From JACJXF01 sp964349045 (GTDB lineage: Bacteria; Bacteroidota; Bacteroidia; Bacteroidales; GCA-2748055), in the NCBI GenBank assembly GCA_964349045.1, contig CAYGFI010000061.1, forward strand, positions 1 to 24,342: a stretch of DNA of 24,342 nucleotides, given 5' to 3'. The stretch's first letter is position 1, and each line of letters opens with the position of its first letter. Both the position numbers and the translations under genes were made by a program. Below the pieces are notes generated by a model. It was not told where the DNA came from. It did no database searches and saw nothing but the letters and a program-made list of their open reading frames with translations. Shown here one piece after another: positions 16,769-24,342 of the stretch.

Positions 16769-18331
16769 ATGAAGTATTTATTTTATTTTTCTTCAATACT
16801 ATTCGCAATTTTCATGAATGCTTGTTCTTCTCTTCCACCGGAACAGGTAAAAGTTAAACAAGGAATTGTTGAAGGGACTATTGAAGACGGACTAAGGGTT
16901 TTTAAAGGTATCCCATTTGCCGCCCCTCCCTTAGGTGACTTACGCTGGAAAGCACCGCAGCCAGCTGAAAAATGGACAGATGTTAAACACGCCACCGAAT
17001 ACGCACCGGCACCTATGCAGGGTGGAAAACCACCTTCAGGTAAAAGTGAAGATTGTTTGTACCTGAATATCTGGACCCCCGCAAAATCTCCTGATGAGAA
17101 AATTCCTGTACTGGTTTGGATTTACGGTGGTGGGTTCAGCTTTGGTTCTACTTCCGACCCTGTTCACAATGGCGAACATCTTGCACGGAAAGGGGTTGTA
17201 CTGGTGAGCATTGCCTATCGTGTAGGCCAACTCGGCTTTTTAGCTCACCCGGAGTTGAGTGCCGAAAATCCTCACAACGTCTCAGGAAATTACGGTTTAC
17301 TCGATCAGATTGCCGGCTTGCAATGGATTCAAAACAACATTGCTGCTTTTGGTGGCGACCCCGATAAAGTTACAATTTTTGGTGAATCGGCCGGTGGAAT
17401 TTCGGTGAGCATGTTATGTGCATCACCACTGGCTAAAGGATTATTCCATGGTGCCATTTCCCAAAGCGGAGGTTCGTTCGGGCCAACACGCCCGACCACT
17501 TTCCCCGGTGAAAATATGAAATCCCTACAACAGGCAGAGCAGGCAGGTATTGAATATGTTCAAAAAGTAGGAGCCTCTTCCATTGCAGATTTGCTCAAAA
17601 TTGAAGCAGAAAATCTTCCTATGGGAATGGGTATGGGTGGAGCCTGGCCCATAGTTGACGGTTATGTTATTCCCGATGATCAACATAAGCTTTACCAAGC
17701 CGGAAAATACAACGATGTTCCAGTGCTTATTGGTTATAACTCCGATGAAGGTGCAAGCTTTTCAAGAGAGAAAACCCCTGAAGAGTATATTAATGGGGTA
17801 AAAAGGCGTTATGGCAAATTTGCCGATGAGCTGATCAAAGCCTATCCGGTTGGTAAGAATTCAGTTCCGAAAACAGCGCGAGACCTTGCCCGTGATGCCG
17901 CCTTCGGATGGCACACATGGAGCTGGGCGCGCCTTCAGTCCAAAACCGGAAAGTCGAAAGTATTCTATTACTATTTCGATCAGCACCCCGATTATCCTGA
18001 AGATTCTCCACGTTACGGTTATGGTTCACCACACGGTCAGGATGTGGCTTATGTGTTTATGCATCTCGATGCTGCAAATCCACAAACTTCAAAATCTGAT
18101 CTTGAAATCTCGGAGGCAATGGGAACTTATTGGACCAACTTCGCCAGATACGGGCATCCAAATAGTGAAGACGTCCCTGAATGGCCGGCTTTCAGAATCG
18201 AGAATCCGGCAGTAATGTACCTTGGGCCTGTACCCTGCATTGGTTCGGTTCCAAGTGAAGCATCGCTTAAGGTTTTGGATAATTACTTCGAATGGAGACG
18301 TACACCTGAAGGTAAGGCATGGGCAGAATAA
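16769..18331 (+). CDS. Type-B carboxylesterase, lipoprotein
   Basis: This alpha/beta hydrolase of the carboxylesterase/cholinesterase family has 520 residues. The first 19 residues form a lipoprotein signal ending FMNAC, with Cys19 as lipid anchor, so it should be tethered to the envelope. The triad is visible: Ser207 in GESAGG, Glu327 in NSDEGAS and His422 in SPHGQD, with the oxyanion stretch IYGGGF at 118-123. Its place in a xylan operon suggests removal of acetyl or feruloyl groups from xylo-oligosaccharides, and it may functionally replace the decayed esterase just upstream. Substrate is inferred from context. The next gene starts 11 bases after its stop. Confidence 0.9.
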   Translation: MKYLFYFSSILFAIFMNACSSLPPEQVKVKQGIVEGTIEDGLRVFKGIPFAAPPLGDLRWKAPQPAEKWTDVKHATEYAPAPMQGGKPPSGKSEDCLYLNIWTPAKSPDEKIPVLVWIYGGGFSFGSTSDPVHNGEHLARKGVVLVSIAYRVGQLGFLAHPELSAENPHNVSGNYGLLDQIAGLQWIQNNIAAFGGDPDKVTIFGESAGGISVSMLCASPLAKGLFHGAISQSGGSFGPTRPTTFPGENMKSLQQAEQAGIEYVQKVGASSIADLLKIEAENLPMGMGMGGAWPIVDGYVIPDDQHKLYQAGKYNDVPVLIGYNSDEGASFSREKTPEEYINGVKRRYGKFADELIKAYPVGKNSVPKTARDLARDAAFGWHTWSWARLQSKTGKSKVFYYYFDQHPDYPEDSPRYGYGSPHGQDVAYVFMHLDAANPQTSKSDLEISEAMGTYWTNFARYGHPNSEDVPEWPAFRIENPAVMYLGPVPCIGSVPSEASLKVLDNYFEWRRTPEGKAWAE

Positions 18332-18342
18332 ATCATAAATCA

Positions 18343-20727
18343 ATGATAATTATAAACTTAAAAGTAGGCTTACTTACTTCTATTTTCCTGTTTTGCGGCT
18401 CAATTCTGGCACAGGATAAACTTTACAAAAATGAATTTCCAATATCGGATGTGAAGTTGCTCGACGGGCCGTTTAAACATGCCCGTGACTTAAATGTAGA
18501 GGTACTCATGAAATACGATGTTGATCGGTTGCTGGCGCCTTACCGCAAAGAAGCCGGTTTAACGGAAAAAGCCAAATGCTATCCCAATTGGGATGGCCTT
18601 GATGGCCATGTGGCAGGGCACTACCTATCGGCTATGGCCATGAATAATGCTGCTAACGGTAACAAGGAGTGCAAATCGCGGATGGAATATATGCTTAAGG
18701 AACTCAAAGAATGCCAGAAGGCAAATACCATTAACAATTCAGACTGGGGAGTTGGCTATGTTGGCGGCTTTCCTGACAGTAAAAAATTGTGGCCGGCCTT
18801 CAAAAATGGCGATTTTAGTATTTACAATTCTGCCTGGGCTCCGTTTTACAACTTGCATAAAATGTATGCCGGGCTAAGGAATGCCTGGTTATATTGTGAC
18901 AATGAAGAAGCCAAAACCTTGTTCTTAAAGTTCTGCGATTGGGGTATCGACATTACATCTGACCTTAACGATGAGCAGATGCAATCGATACTTAACTCAG
19001 AACATGGCGGGATGAACGAAACTTATGCCGATGCATATCAAATCACGGGTGATGAGAAATACCTAATAGCCGCTAAAAGATTTTCGCACAAAATGTTCCT
19101 CGAACCTTTGTCGCAAGGGATTGACAATCTCGATAACAAACATGCCAACACACAAATTCCAAAATTTATTGGTTTTGTGAGAATTGCGGAACTGTGTGAT
19201 GATAATAAATATGAAAAAGCAGGCCGCTTCTCCTGGGAAACAATTACAGCAAATCGTTCTCTGGCTTTTGGGGGCAATAGCCGTAGGGAGCATTTTCCAG
19301 GTGTAGCATCTTGTGGCGACTATATTAACGATGTCGATGGACCCGAATCGTGCAACTCATACAACATGTTAAAATTGACCGAAGATTTGTTCAGGTTGCA
19401 CCCAATGGCCCAATATGCCGATTATTTCGAACGTACCCTATTCAATCACATCCTTTCGTCTCAACACCCTGAGCATGGTGGATATGTGTACTTTACATCT
19501 GCTCGTCCACGTCACTACAGGGTCTATTCGGCGCCTAACGAAGCGATGTGGTGTTGCGTTGGTACAGGTATGGAGAACCATGGGAAATACAACCAGTTTA
19601 TATATACTCACTCGGGCGATTCTTTGTTCCTTAACCTGTTCATTGCATCGGAACTCAACTGGAAAGAGAGAAATATAAAGATAAAACAGGAGACTAGTTT
19701 TCCAGTTGAGGAACGCACAAAACTGACCATAACAAAAGGTTCTTCGGGTTTTAAGCTAATGGTCAGGTATCCGGAATGGGTAAACAAAGGTTCTTTGATA
19801 ATTACTGTAAACGGGAAAGAAGTAAATTATTCTGCCCTTCCTTCTTCCTATATTCGCATCGACAGAAACTGGAAAAAAGGCGATGTCGTTGAAGTGGTAT
19901 TGCCTATGCACAATACCATAGGGTGTTTGCCCAATGTCCCCAATTACATTGCTTTTATGCACGGCCCCATATTGCTTGGCGCCAAAACCGGCACAGATGA
20001 TTTAAAGGGACTGGTTGCAAACGACGGACGATGGGGTCAGTACCCGGGCGGAAAGATGTTGCCAGTTGACCAGGCACCCATTCTGGTTGAAGATGACATT
20101 CAAAATATTGCAGACAAATTAGTGCCAGTGAAGGGTGAACCATTGAATTTTACAATTAACGTAAAAATGGAAAATCCTATTGATGTAAAACTGGAGCCTT
20201 TTTCGCACATTCACGATGCAAGGTACATGATGTACTGGTTGGCGCTGACAAACAAAGGATATCAGACATATCTGGATTCCATATCAACGGTTGAAAAAGA
20301 AAAGATTGCCCTTGAAAAGCGCACTATCGACTTTGTAGCCACCGGAGAACAACAACCGGAAACCGACCATGCTATCCAAAAGGAAAATTCAAATTCGGGC
20401 AATTCAAATGATGAATTCTATCGCGATGCAAGCAGAGGTGGCTATTTCAGTTACGAAATGAAAACCAATTCTGAAACCGACCTTAGCCTTATTGTACGCT
20501 TTTGGGGCGCTGAATGGGGAGGAAGTAAATTTGATATTTACATTGATGATGAGAAGCTGCTGACCGAAAACAATACCGGAAGATGGAACCAATCGAAGTT
20601 TCAGGATGTGGAGTATGCTATTCCCAACTCAATGGTCAGGAGCAAGGACATTATCAGGGTAAAATTTCAGGCACTCCAGGGAAATACTGCCGGACCGGTT
20701 TATTACATCCGGTTGGTGAGGAAGTAG
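18343..20727 (+). CDS. GH127-type (DUF1680) beta-L-arabinofuranosidase
   Basis: The ATG at 18343 is chosen because it gives a clean signal peptide (1-24, ending GSILAQ) and starts 11 bases after the esterase stop. An in-frame ATG at 18319 would overlap the esterase gene and add a charged leader. The 794-residue protein has a helical barrel (about 35-440). In it are the metal/nucleophile residues expected for GH127: Glu335 and Cys337 (GPESC) and the Cys404-Cys405 pair (MWCC). Beta-rich C-terminal domains follow (DUF4986-like, about 520-640, and a terminal sandwich about 670-794). GH127 enzymes release beta-L-arabinofuranose through a cysteine nucleophile; related GH146 enzymes share the fold, so the family number is not certain. 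It is the last gene of the operon. Confidence 0.88.
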   Translation: MIIINLKVGLLTSIFLFCGSILAQDKLYKNEFPISDVKLLDGPFKHARDLNVEVLMKYDVDRLLAPYRKEAGLTEKAKCYPNWDGLDGHVAGHYLSAMAMNNAANGNKECKSRMEYMLKELKECQKANTINNSDWGVGYVGGFPDSKKLWPAFKNGDFSIYNSAWAPFYNLHKMYAGLRNAWLYCDNEEAKTLFLKFCDWGIDITSDLNDEQMQSILNSEHGGMNETYADAYQITGDEKYLIAAKRFSHKMFLEPLSQGIDNLDNKHANTQIPKFIGFVRIAELCDDNKYEKAGRFSWETITANRSLAFGGNSRREHFPGVASCGDYINDVDGPESCNSYNMLKLTEDLFRLHPMAQYADYFERTLFNHILSSQHPEHGGYVYFTSARPRHYRVYSAPNEAMWCCVGTGMENHGKYNQFIYTHSGDSLFLNLFIASELNWKERNIKIKQETSFPVEERTKLTITKGSSGFKLMVRYPEWVNKGSLIITVNGKEVNYSALPSSYIRIDRNWKKGDVVEVVLPMHNTIGCLPNVPNYIAFMHGPILLGAKTGTDDLKGLVANDGRWGQYPGGKMLPVDQAPILVEDDIQNIADKLVPVKGEPLNFTINVKMENPIDVKLEPFSHIHDARYMMYWLALTNKGYQTYLDSISTVEKEKIALEKRTIDFVATGEQQPETDHAIQKENSNSGNSNDEFYRDASRGGYFSYEMKTNSETDLSLIVRFWGAEWGGSKFDIYIDDEKLLTENNTGRWNQSKFQDVEYAIPNSMVRSKDIIRVKFQALQGNTAGPVYYIRLVRK

Positions 20728-20879
20728 ATTTTAAAGTGGTTGCTGGAACGTAACCATAAGAAACATAATAATTTTGTGAAAAAGGGGCTTTGTGACAAGA
20801 AGGAAACAGCATCAAAAAAAATAAAACTAATGAGGATGGAGAGCCGGAAGTGGAATTTGGGGGTTGTAAAAATGCAAAT

Positions 20880-21935
20880 TTACCCGGGAAAATAATACCT
20901 GATAAACCAATCTACAAAACGATTAATTCCTTCCTGAACGGGTGTATAAGGTGAATAATTAAAATCCGACTTTAGTTCAGAGGTATCGGCCCAGGTCATG
21001 GGTACATCACCTGCCTGAATAGGCTTCATTTGCATTATAGCTTTTTTGCCTGTCTTTTCCTCAATGGCTGAAATAAAATCCATAAGTTTTACGGGCTGAC
21101 TATTTCCAATGTTATATAAACGGTAAGGAGCCGATGAGCTTGCCGGGTCGGGCCTTTCGGGATTCCAGGATGGATTTGAAACCGGAGAAACGTCTAACAT
21201 GCGGCTAATTCCTCCCACGATATCATCCACATAAGTAAAATCCCTCTCCATTTTGCCATTATTAAAAACTTCAATAGGCTTTTCTTCCATTATTGCCTTA
21301 GTAAAAATGAAAAGGGCCATATCCGGTCTTCCCCAGGGACCATAAACCGTGAAAAATCTCAAACCGGTAGTAGGTATCCCAAAAAGGTGGCTGTAGGTAT
21401 GTGCCATTAGTTCATTTGCCTTTTTACTGGCAGCATATAAACTTACGGGATGATCCACATTATTGTGCACTGAAAACGGCATGTTTTTATTCAGCCCGTA
21501 AACACTCGAACTGCTTGCGTATAATAATTGTTTCACCGGGAAATTTCTACAGGCTTCCAGAATATTTAAGAATCCCTGTATATTACTTTTAATATAAGTA
21601 TCCGGGTTTGTCAGACTATACCTGACCCCTGCCTGGGCGGCCAGGTTTATAACGATTTCGGGTTTGAAATCCTTGAAAATTCGTAAAATATTCTCCTTGT
21701 CATCAAGATCAAGTTTTACAAAGTCCAGGTTTTCACGGGTATGACTATGAATTATTTTACCGTATTCGATGTTTGTTGAATCGAATCCGGATTCTTTCAG
21801 ACGATCTAGTTTAAGCTTAACATCGTAATAATCATTTATATTATCGAGTCCAAGCACATCATGACCCTGACTTTGCAGAAGCCCGGCAAGATGAAAACCA
21901 ATAAAACCGGCGGTACCCGTGATTAAAACCTTCAT
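20880..21935 (-). CDS. NAD-dependent sugar epimerase, UDP-glucuronate 4-epimerase-like
   Basis: This extended short-chain dehydrogenase of 351 residues interconverts UDP-sugars, most likely UDP-glucuronate and UDP-galacturonate, for capsule or lipopolysaccharide synthesis. It shows the NAD-binding GTAGFIG at 7-13, acidic Asp31 in GLDNINDYY (the adenine-ribose end), LAAQAGVRYS near 98-107 and the catalytic YxxxK (Tyr167, Lys171) preceded by ASSSSVYG at 140-147. DNINDYYD and AQAGVRYS are typical of the UDP-glucuronate epimerase branch. It starts 11 bases after the rny stop codon on the same strand and may be transcribed with it. It is convergent with the end of the xylan operon and probably unrelated to it. 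Confidence 0.9.
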   Translation of the reverse strand: MKVLITGTAGFIGFHLAGLLQSQGHDVLGLDNINDYYDVKLKLDRLKESGFDSTNIEYGKIIHSHTRENLDFVKLDLDDKENILRIFKDFKPEIVINLAAQAGVRYSLTNPDTYIKSNIQGFLNILEACRNFPVKQLLYASSSSVYGLNKNMPFSVHNNVDHPVSLYAASKKANELMAHTYSHLFGIPTTGLRFFTVYGPWGRPDMALFIFTKAIMEEKPIEVFNNGKMERDFTYVDDIVGGISRMLDVSPVSNPSWNPERPDPASSSAPYRLYNIGNSQPVKLMDFISAIEEKTGKKAIMQMKPIQAGDVPMTWADTSELKSDFNYSPYTPVQEGINRFVDWFIRYYFPG

Positions 21936-21946
21936 TAATTTCAGGA

Positions 21947-23521
21947 TTATTTAGCGTAACTGATTGCCCGGGTTTCCCTTATGACAGTAATTTTCACCTG
22001 GCCGGGATATGTCATTTCATCCTGGATTTTTTTGGCGATGTCATAGGATAAGGATTCAGCTTCTTTATCGCTGATTTTATCTGCTCCCACTATCACTCTT
22101 AGCTCACGTCCTGCCTGAATAGCATAAGTTTTCAAAACACCGGGATAAGATAAGGCCATGGATTCAAGTTCTTTAAGTCGCTTGATATAAGCTTCAACCA
22201 CTTCTCTTCTTGCGCCGGGTCGTGCACCAGATATGGCGTCGCAAACCTGGACGATTGGTGCAAAAAGGCTTGACATCTCAACTTCGTCATGATGAGCGCC
22301 AATGGCATTGCAGACTTCGGGCTTCTCTTTGAATTTTTCAGCAAGTTTCATACCAAGGATTGCATGTGGTAATTCAGGTTCATCATCGGGAACTTTACCA
22401 ATATCGTGAAGTAAGCCGGCACGTTTGGCAAGTTTAGCATTTAGTCCGAGTTCTGAGGCCATGATAGCGCAAAGATTGGCAACTTCCCGTGAATGTTGCA
22501 GAAGGTTTTGACCGTATGAAGAGCGGTATTTCATTTTTCCAATCATACGAATCAGTTCGGGATGCAAACCATGAACACCCATGTCGATGGCAGTTCGTTT
22601 TCCTACTTCCACGATTTCATCTTCGATTTGCTTTTTTGTTTTTTCGACAACTTCTTCGATACGGGCAGGGTGAATTCTCCCGTCGGAGACCAGCTGGTGA
22701 AGCGAGAGCCTTGCTATCTCGCGGCGTACCGGGTCGAACGCCGACAAAACAATTGCTTCGGGAGTATCATCTACAATTATCTCAACTCCGGTGGCTGCTT
22801 CCAGGGCACGGATATTACGGCCTTCCCGTCCGATAATTCTGCCCTTCATTTCATCATTATCAATGTTAAAAATGGTTACTGAATTTTCAATGGCCGTCTC
22901 TGTTGAAACTCTTTGAATAGTTTCAATAATAACTTTTTTGGCTTCATGATTGGCCGTTAATTTTGCTTCCTCAATAATTTCGCTGATGTGCGACATCGCC
23001 TCGTGTTTGGCTTCGTCCTTAAGCGATTCAATGAGCTGAGCTTTTGCTTCCTCCCCTGAAAGCCCGGATATAGATTCCAGCAATTCAACAGCCTGACGGT
23101 GATCTCGTTCCAGTTCTTCTTTTTTCTTATCGATTTTCTCCAGTTGAAGAGTAAGGTTTTCGCGAACAACATCTATTTCGTTGCTCTTACGCTGTATCTC
23201 TTCCTGTTTGTGAGAAATTGACATTTCTTTCTGCTTCAGGGAATTTTCACGCTGAGCCAGTCCTGCATTCCTGTCGATGATCATCTTTTCGTGTTCCGAC
23301 TTAAGTTGCAGGAATTTTTCCTTTGCCTGTAATATTTTCTCTTTTTTAATTACTTCTGACTCTGCTTCAGCATCGCGGATAATATTCTGACTGCGCTTTT
23401 TCATTGATGCATGAATCGCTATGTAAGAAATAACGCTGCCAAAAATCAGACCACCGGCTGCTATAACGATATACCACAACATTGGAATAACGGATACTAT
23501 TAATAAAATTATCTCTTTCAT
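21947..23521 (-). CDS. rny: Ribonuclease Y
   Basis: RNase Y is a membrane-anchored endoribonuclease that starts mRNA decay. The 524-residue product has a hydrophobic N-terminal anchor (about 5-36), a long charged coiled coil (about 40-205), a KH RNA-binding domain with GREGRN at 231-236, and an HD phosphohydrolase domain with His343, then His372-Asp373 in GLLHDIGKVPD. Length and motif positions match the family closely. The gene is preceded by a 6S-like RNA and then zapA, all on the minus strand. Confidence 0.97.
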   Translation of the reverse strand: MKEIILLIVSVIPMLWYIVIAAGGLIFGSVISYIAIHASMKKRSQNIIRDAEAESEVIKKEKILQAKEKFLQLKSEHEKMIIDRNAGLAQRENSLKQKEMSISHKQEEIQRKSNEIDVVRENLTLQLEKIDKKKEELERDHRQAVELLESISGLSGEEAKAQLIESLKDEAKHEAMSHISEIIEEAKLTANHEAKKVIIETIQRVSTETAIENSVTIFNIDNDEMKGRIIGREGRNIRALEAATGVEIIVDDTPEAIVLSAFDPVRREIARLSLHQLVSDGRIHPARIEEVVEKTKKQIEDEIVEVGKRTAIDMGVHGLHPELIRMIGKMKYRSSYGQNLLQHSREVANLCAIMASELGLNAKLAKRAGLLHDIGKVPDDEPELPHAILGMKLAEKFKEKPEVCNAIGAHHDEVEMSSLFAPIVQVCDAISGARPGARREVVEAYIKRLKELESMALSYPGVLKTYAIQAGRELRVIVGADKISDKEAESLSYDIAKKIQDEMTYPGQVKITVIRETRAISYAK

Positions 23522-23538
23522 TTTTTTTCACTTATAGG

Positions 23539-23567
23539 GATAAAAAAACCCGCAAAGTTTCTTCAAT
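23539..23567 (-). terminator. Possible intrinsic terminator at the 3' end of the 6S-like RNA
   Basis: On the minus strand the 3' arm of the closing stem ends GCGGGT and continues as a run of T (complement of the A tract at 23542-23548) before the rny start codon. The closing stem plus T run could end the RNA and partly limit read-through into rny. The hairpin is formed by distant arms, so efficiency is uncertain. Confidence 0.4.
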
Positions 23568-23736
23568 ACTTAGTAAAACCCCTTTACATCATGGGTGGAG
23601 GAACCAAAGTGAGTCAAACTTCCAATGTTCTCAATAGAGAAATCCCGAAGGATTAAGGCCTGTTTTATTCATTTTGCGTGCACCTCCAATTTACTTAGTG
23701 TTGAGTTTCACAAATAATTGAAGAAACAATGCGGGT
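23548..23736 (-). ncRNA. ssrS: 6S RNA (SsrS) candidate
   Basis: The gap between zapA and rny is too long and too structured to be a spacer. Bases 23717-23736 and 23548-23567 pair as a 20-position terminal stem broken only by a 2x2 internal loop. Inside it, on the minus strand, GUGAAACUC pairs with a GGGGUUUUAC stretch, GGAGG pairs with CCUCC around an open central region, and AAUCC-UUCG-GGAUU forms an apical hairpin. A rod of about 189 nt with closing stem, central bubble and apical arm is the 6S RNA layout, which mimics an open promoter and binds RNA polymerase. Minus strand is chosen because the 3' arm runs into seven T and because the zapA-6S-rny order fits. A processed rny leader is the main alternative. 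Confidence 0.7.
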
Positions 23737-23765
23737 AAAATCTTGATCTATTTAAAAGAACGCTA

Positions 23766-24056
23766 TTACTCTTTGTTTAGAAAAACTTCCATTCGATCGC
23801 TAATCTCTTTCACTTTTTCCTCGAATGGGGTCAAATCCAATTGATCTTCAGTCTCCATCACTTTTATTACAAACTGCAAAGCAGCCATTGCCAAAAAATC
23901 CTGTGTGTCCTTATCTGCGTACTTTTGCTTATATTGTAATACTTTCTCGTTTATCAGTCTGGCAGCTCTTCTTATCTTTTCTTCATCGTCTCTGTCAATT
24001 TTGAGGGGATAATACCTCTCAGCCAGATTAACTTTTATGGATAATTTATCATCCAT
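23766..24056 (-). CDS. zapA: Cell division protein ZapA
   Basis: ZapA bundles FtsZ filaments at the division ring in the cytoplasm. The 96-residue protein begins with the beta-strand region KLSIKVNLAERYYPLKI, followed by a helix with DDEEKIRRAARLINEKV and a long C-terminal coiled coil. These match the family in order and length. Its start lies 14 bases downstream of the coiled-coil gene's stop on the same strand, so the two are probably one operon. The 6S-like RNA follows directly. Confidence 0.92.
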   Translation of the reverse strand: MDDKLSIKVNLAERYYPLKIDRDDEEKIRRAARLINEKVLQYKQKYADKDTQDFLAMAALQFVIKVMETEDQLDLTPFEEKVKEISDRMEVFLNKE

Positions 24057-24070
24057 TTAATTTCCCCCGT

Positions 24071-24342
24071 CTATCGGTTTAAAAGAGCAATACATTTATC
24101 AATCTCCCGCACTATCCTGTTTACCCTGATTTTCGCATCGTGCGAATCTTCATTATCAGCCAACAGGGACCTGGCTATTTTTAAATTTGCATATTTCAAT
24201 TCCAATTCACTAATTTGGGTTTGCTGAATTTTAACTTTTTTCTGAAGCTCCAGGTTATTCTGTTTAAGAGATTCCTTTTCTTTCCTTTCACTTCCAAGCG
24301 CCGATAATAACAGCTCCAACCTCGAATTCAACTGATCAATAA
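24071..24342 (-). CDS. Small coiled-coil protein upstream of zapA, truncated by the window edge
   Basis: At least 90 residues are visible, nearly all charged heptad-type coiled coil (QNNLELQKKVKIQQTQISEL in the middle), ending in a short helix CIALLNR. The only internal start in frame is a TTG at 24331, and the frame stays open upstream of it (residues I-D-Q) to the window end, so the real start almost certainly lies outside. No enzymatic motif is present. A short coiled-coil protein next to zapA suggests a role with ZapA or the division ring, but this is inference from position only. Confidence 0.75.
   Translation of the reverse strand, partial: IDQLNSRLELLLSALGSERKEKESLKQNNLELQKKVKIQQTQISELELKYANLKIARSLLADNEDSHDAKIRVNRIVREIDKCIALLNR

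Noticed and set aside
16479..16808. 109-codon minus-strand frame over the esterase remnant
   Set aside because: The plus-strand translation matches esterase motifs and the minus-strand one matches nothing known to me.
20728..20879. Terminator between the GH127 and epimerase genes
   Set aside because: Only an imperfect 6-bp stem (GGTTGC with GTAACC) was found and no T tract follows it on either strand.
22489..22882. Two overlapping open frames of 106-115 codons on the plus strand inside rny
   Set aside because: Both are antisense to the highly conserved KH and HD region of RNase Y and show no family motif.
1..24342. CRISPR arrays, insertion sequences, tRNA or rRNA genes, SusC/SusD genes
   Set aside because: No regularly spaced repeats, transposase motifs, cloverleaf-like sequences or TonB-dependent receptor sequence were seen in any reading frame or gap.

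Overview
The window looks like draft chromosome from a member of the Bacteroidota, probably an environmental Bacteroidales or Marinilabiliales relative. The evidence is an aspartate transcarbamoylase catalytic/regulatory pair, a DUF4293 membrane protein, RNase Y with an N-terminal membrane anchor, a secreted xylanase with a C-terminal type IX secretion (Por) sorting domain, AT-rich start regions without Shine-Dalgarno sequences, and a TAnnTTTG-type promoter element. A run of 10 N at 8774-8783 shows that the sequence is a scaffold.

Left block (1-6065), housekeeping: dnaA with a clear intrinsic terminator, a YigZ/IMPACT family protein, pyrB-pyrI, a DUF4293 protein convergent with pyrI (4-bp tail overlap), then a uridine/purine-type nucleoside phosphorylase followed closely by a SirB1/transglutaminase-like protein. 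A perfect inverted repeat carrying a promoter-like -7 element lies between the divergent DUF4293 and phosphorylase genes.

Middle block (6239-20727), a xylan/arabinoxylan utilisation locus: a divergent multidomain secreted GH10 xylanase on the minus strand, then a long plus-strand operon. The operon encodes a GPH-family sugar symporter, a second GH10 (possible lipoprotein), a GH43 without signal peptide, a GH3 beta-xylosidase with a PA14 insert, a GH43 with a CBM6-like domain, a decayed esterase remnant, a lipoprotein type-B carboxylesterase and a GH127-type beta-L-arabinofuranosidase. The likely flow is: the type IX-secreted GH10 cuts xylan outside the cell; GH10, GH43-CBM6, GH3, the esterase and GH127 trim the oligosaccharides at the envelope; the GPH symporter moves short products into the cytoplasm; the signal-less GH43 finishes them there. 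No SusC/SusD pair and no regulator are present in the locus.

Right block (20880-24342), all minus strand, housekeeping: a coiled-coil protein running off the window edge, zapA, a 6S RNA-like structured transcript between zapA and rny, rny (RNase Y), and a UDP-glucuronate 4-epimerase-type sugar epimerase.

Most of the window is recognisable biology. The points worth a second look are the unlabelled 6S-like RNA, the permuted malectin-like insertion inside the first GH10, the esterase remnant, the SusCD-less organisation, the inverted-repeat promoter, and substitutions at expected key positions in the symporter and the SirB1-like protein.
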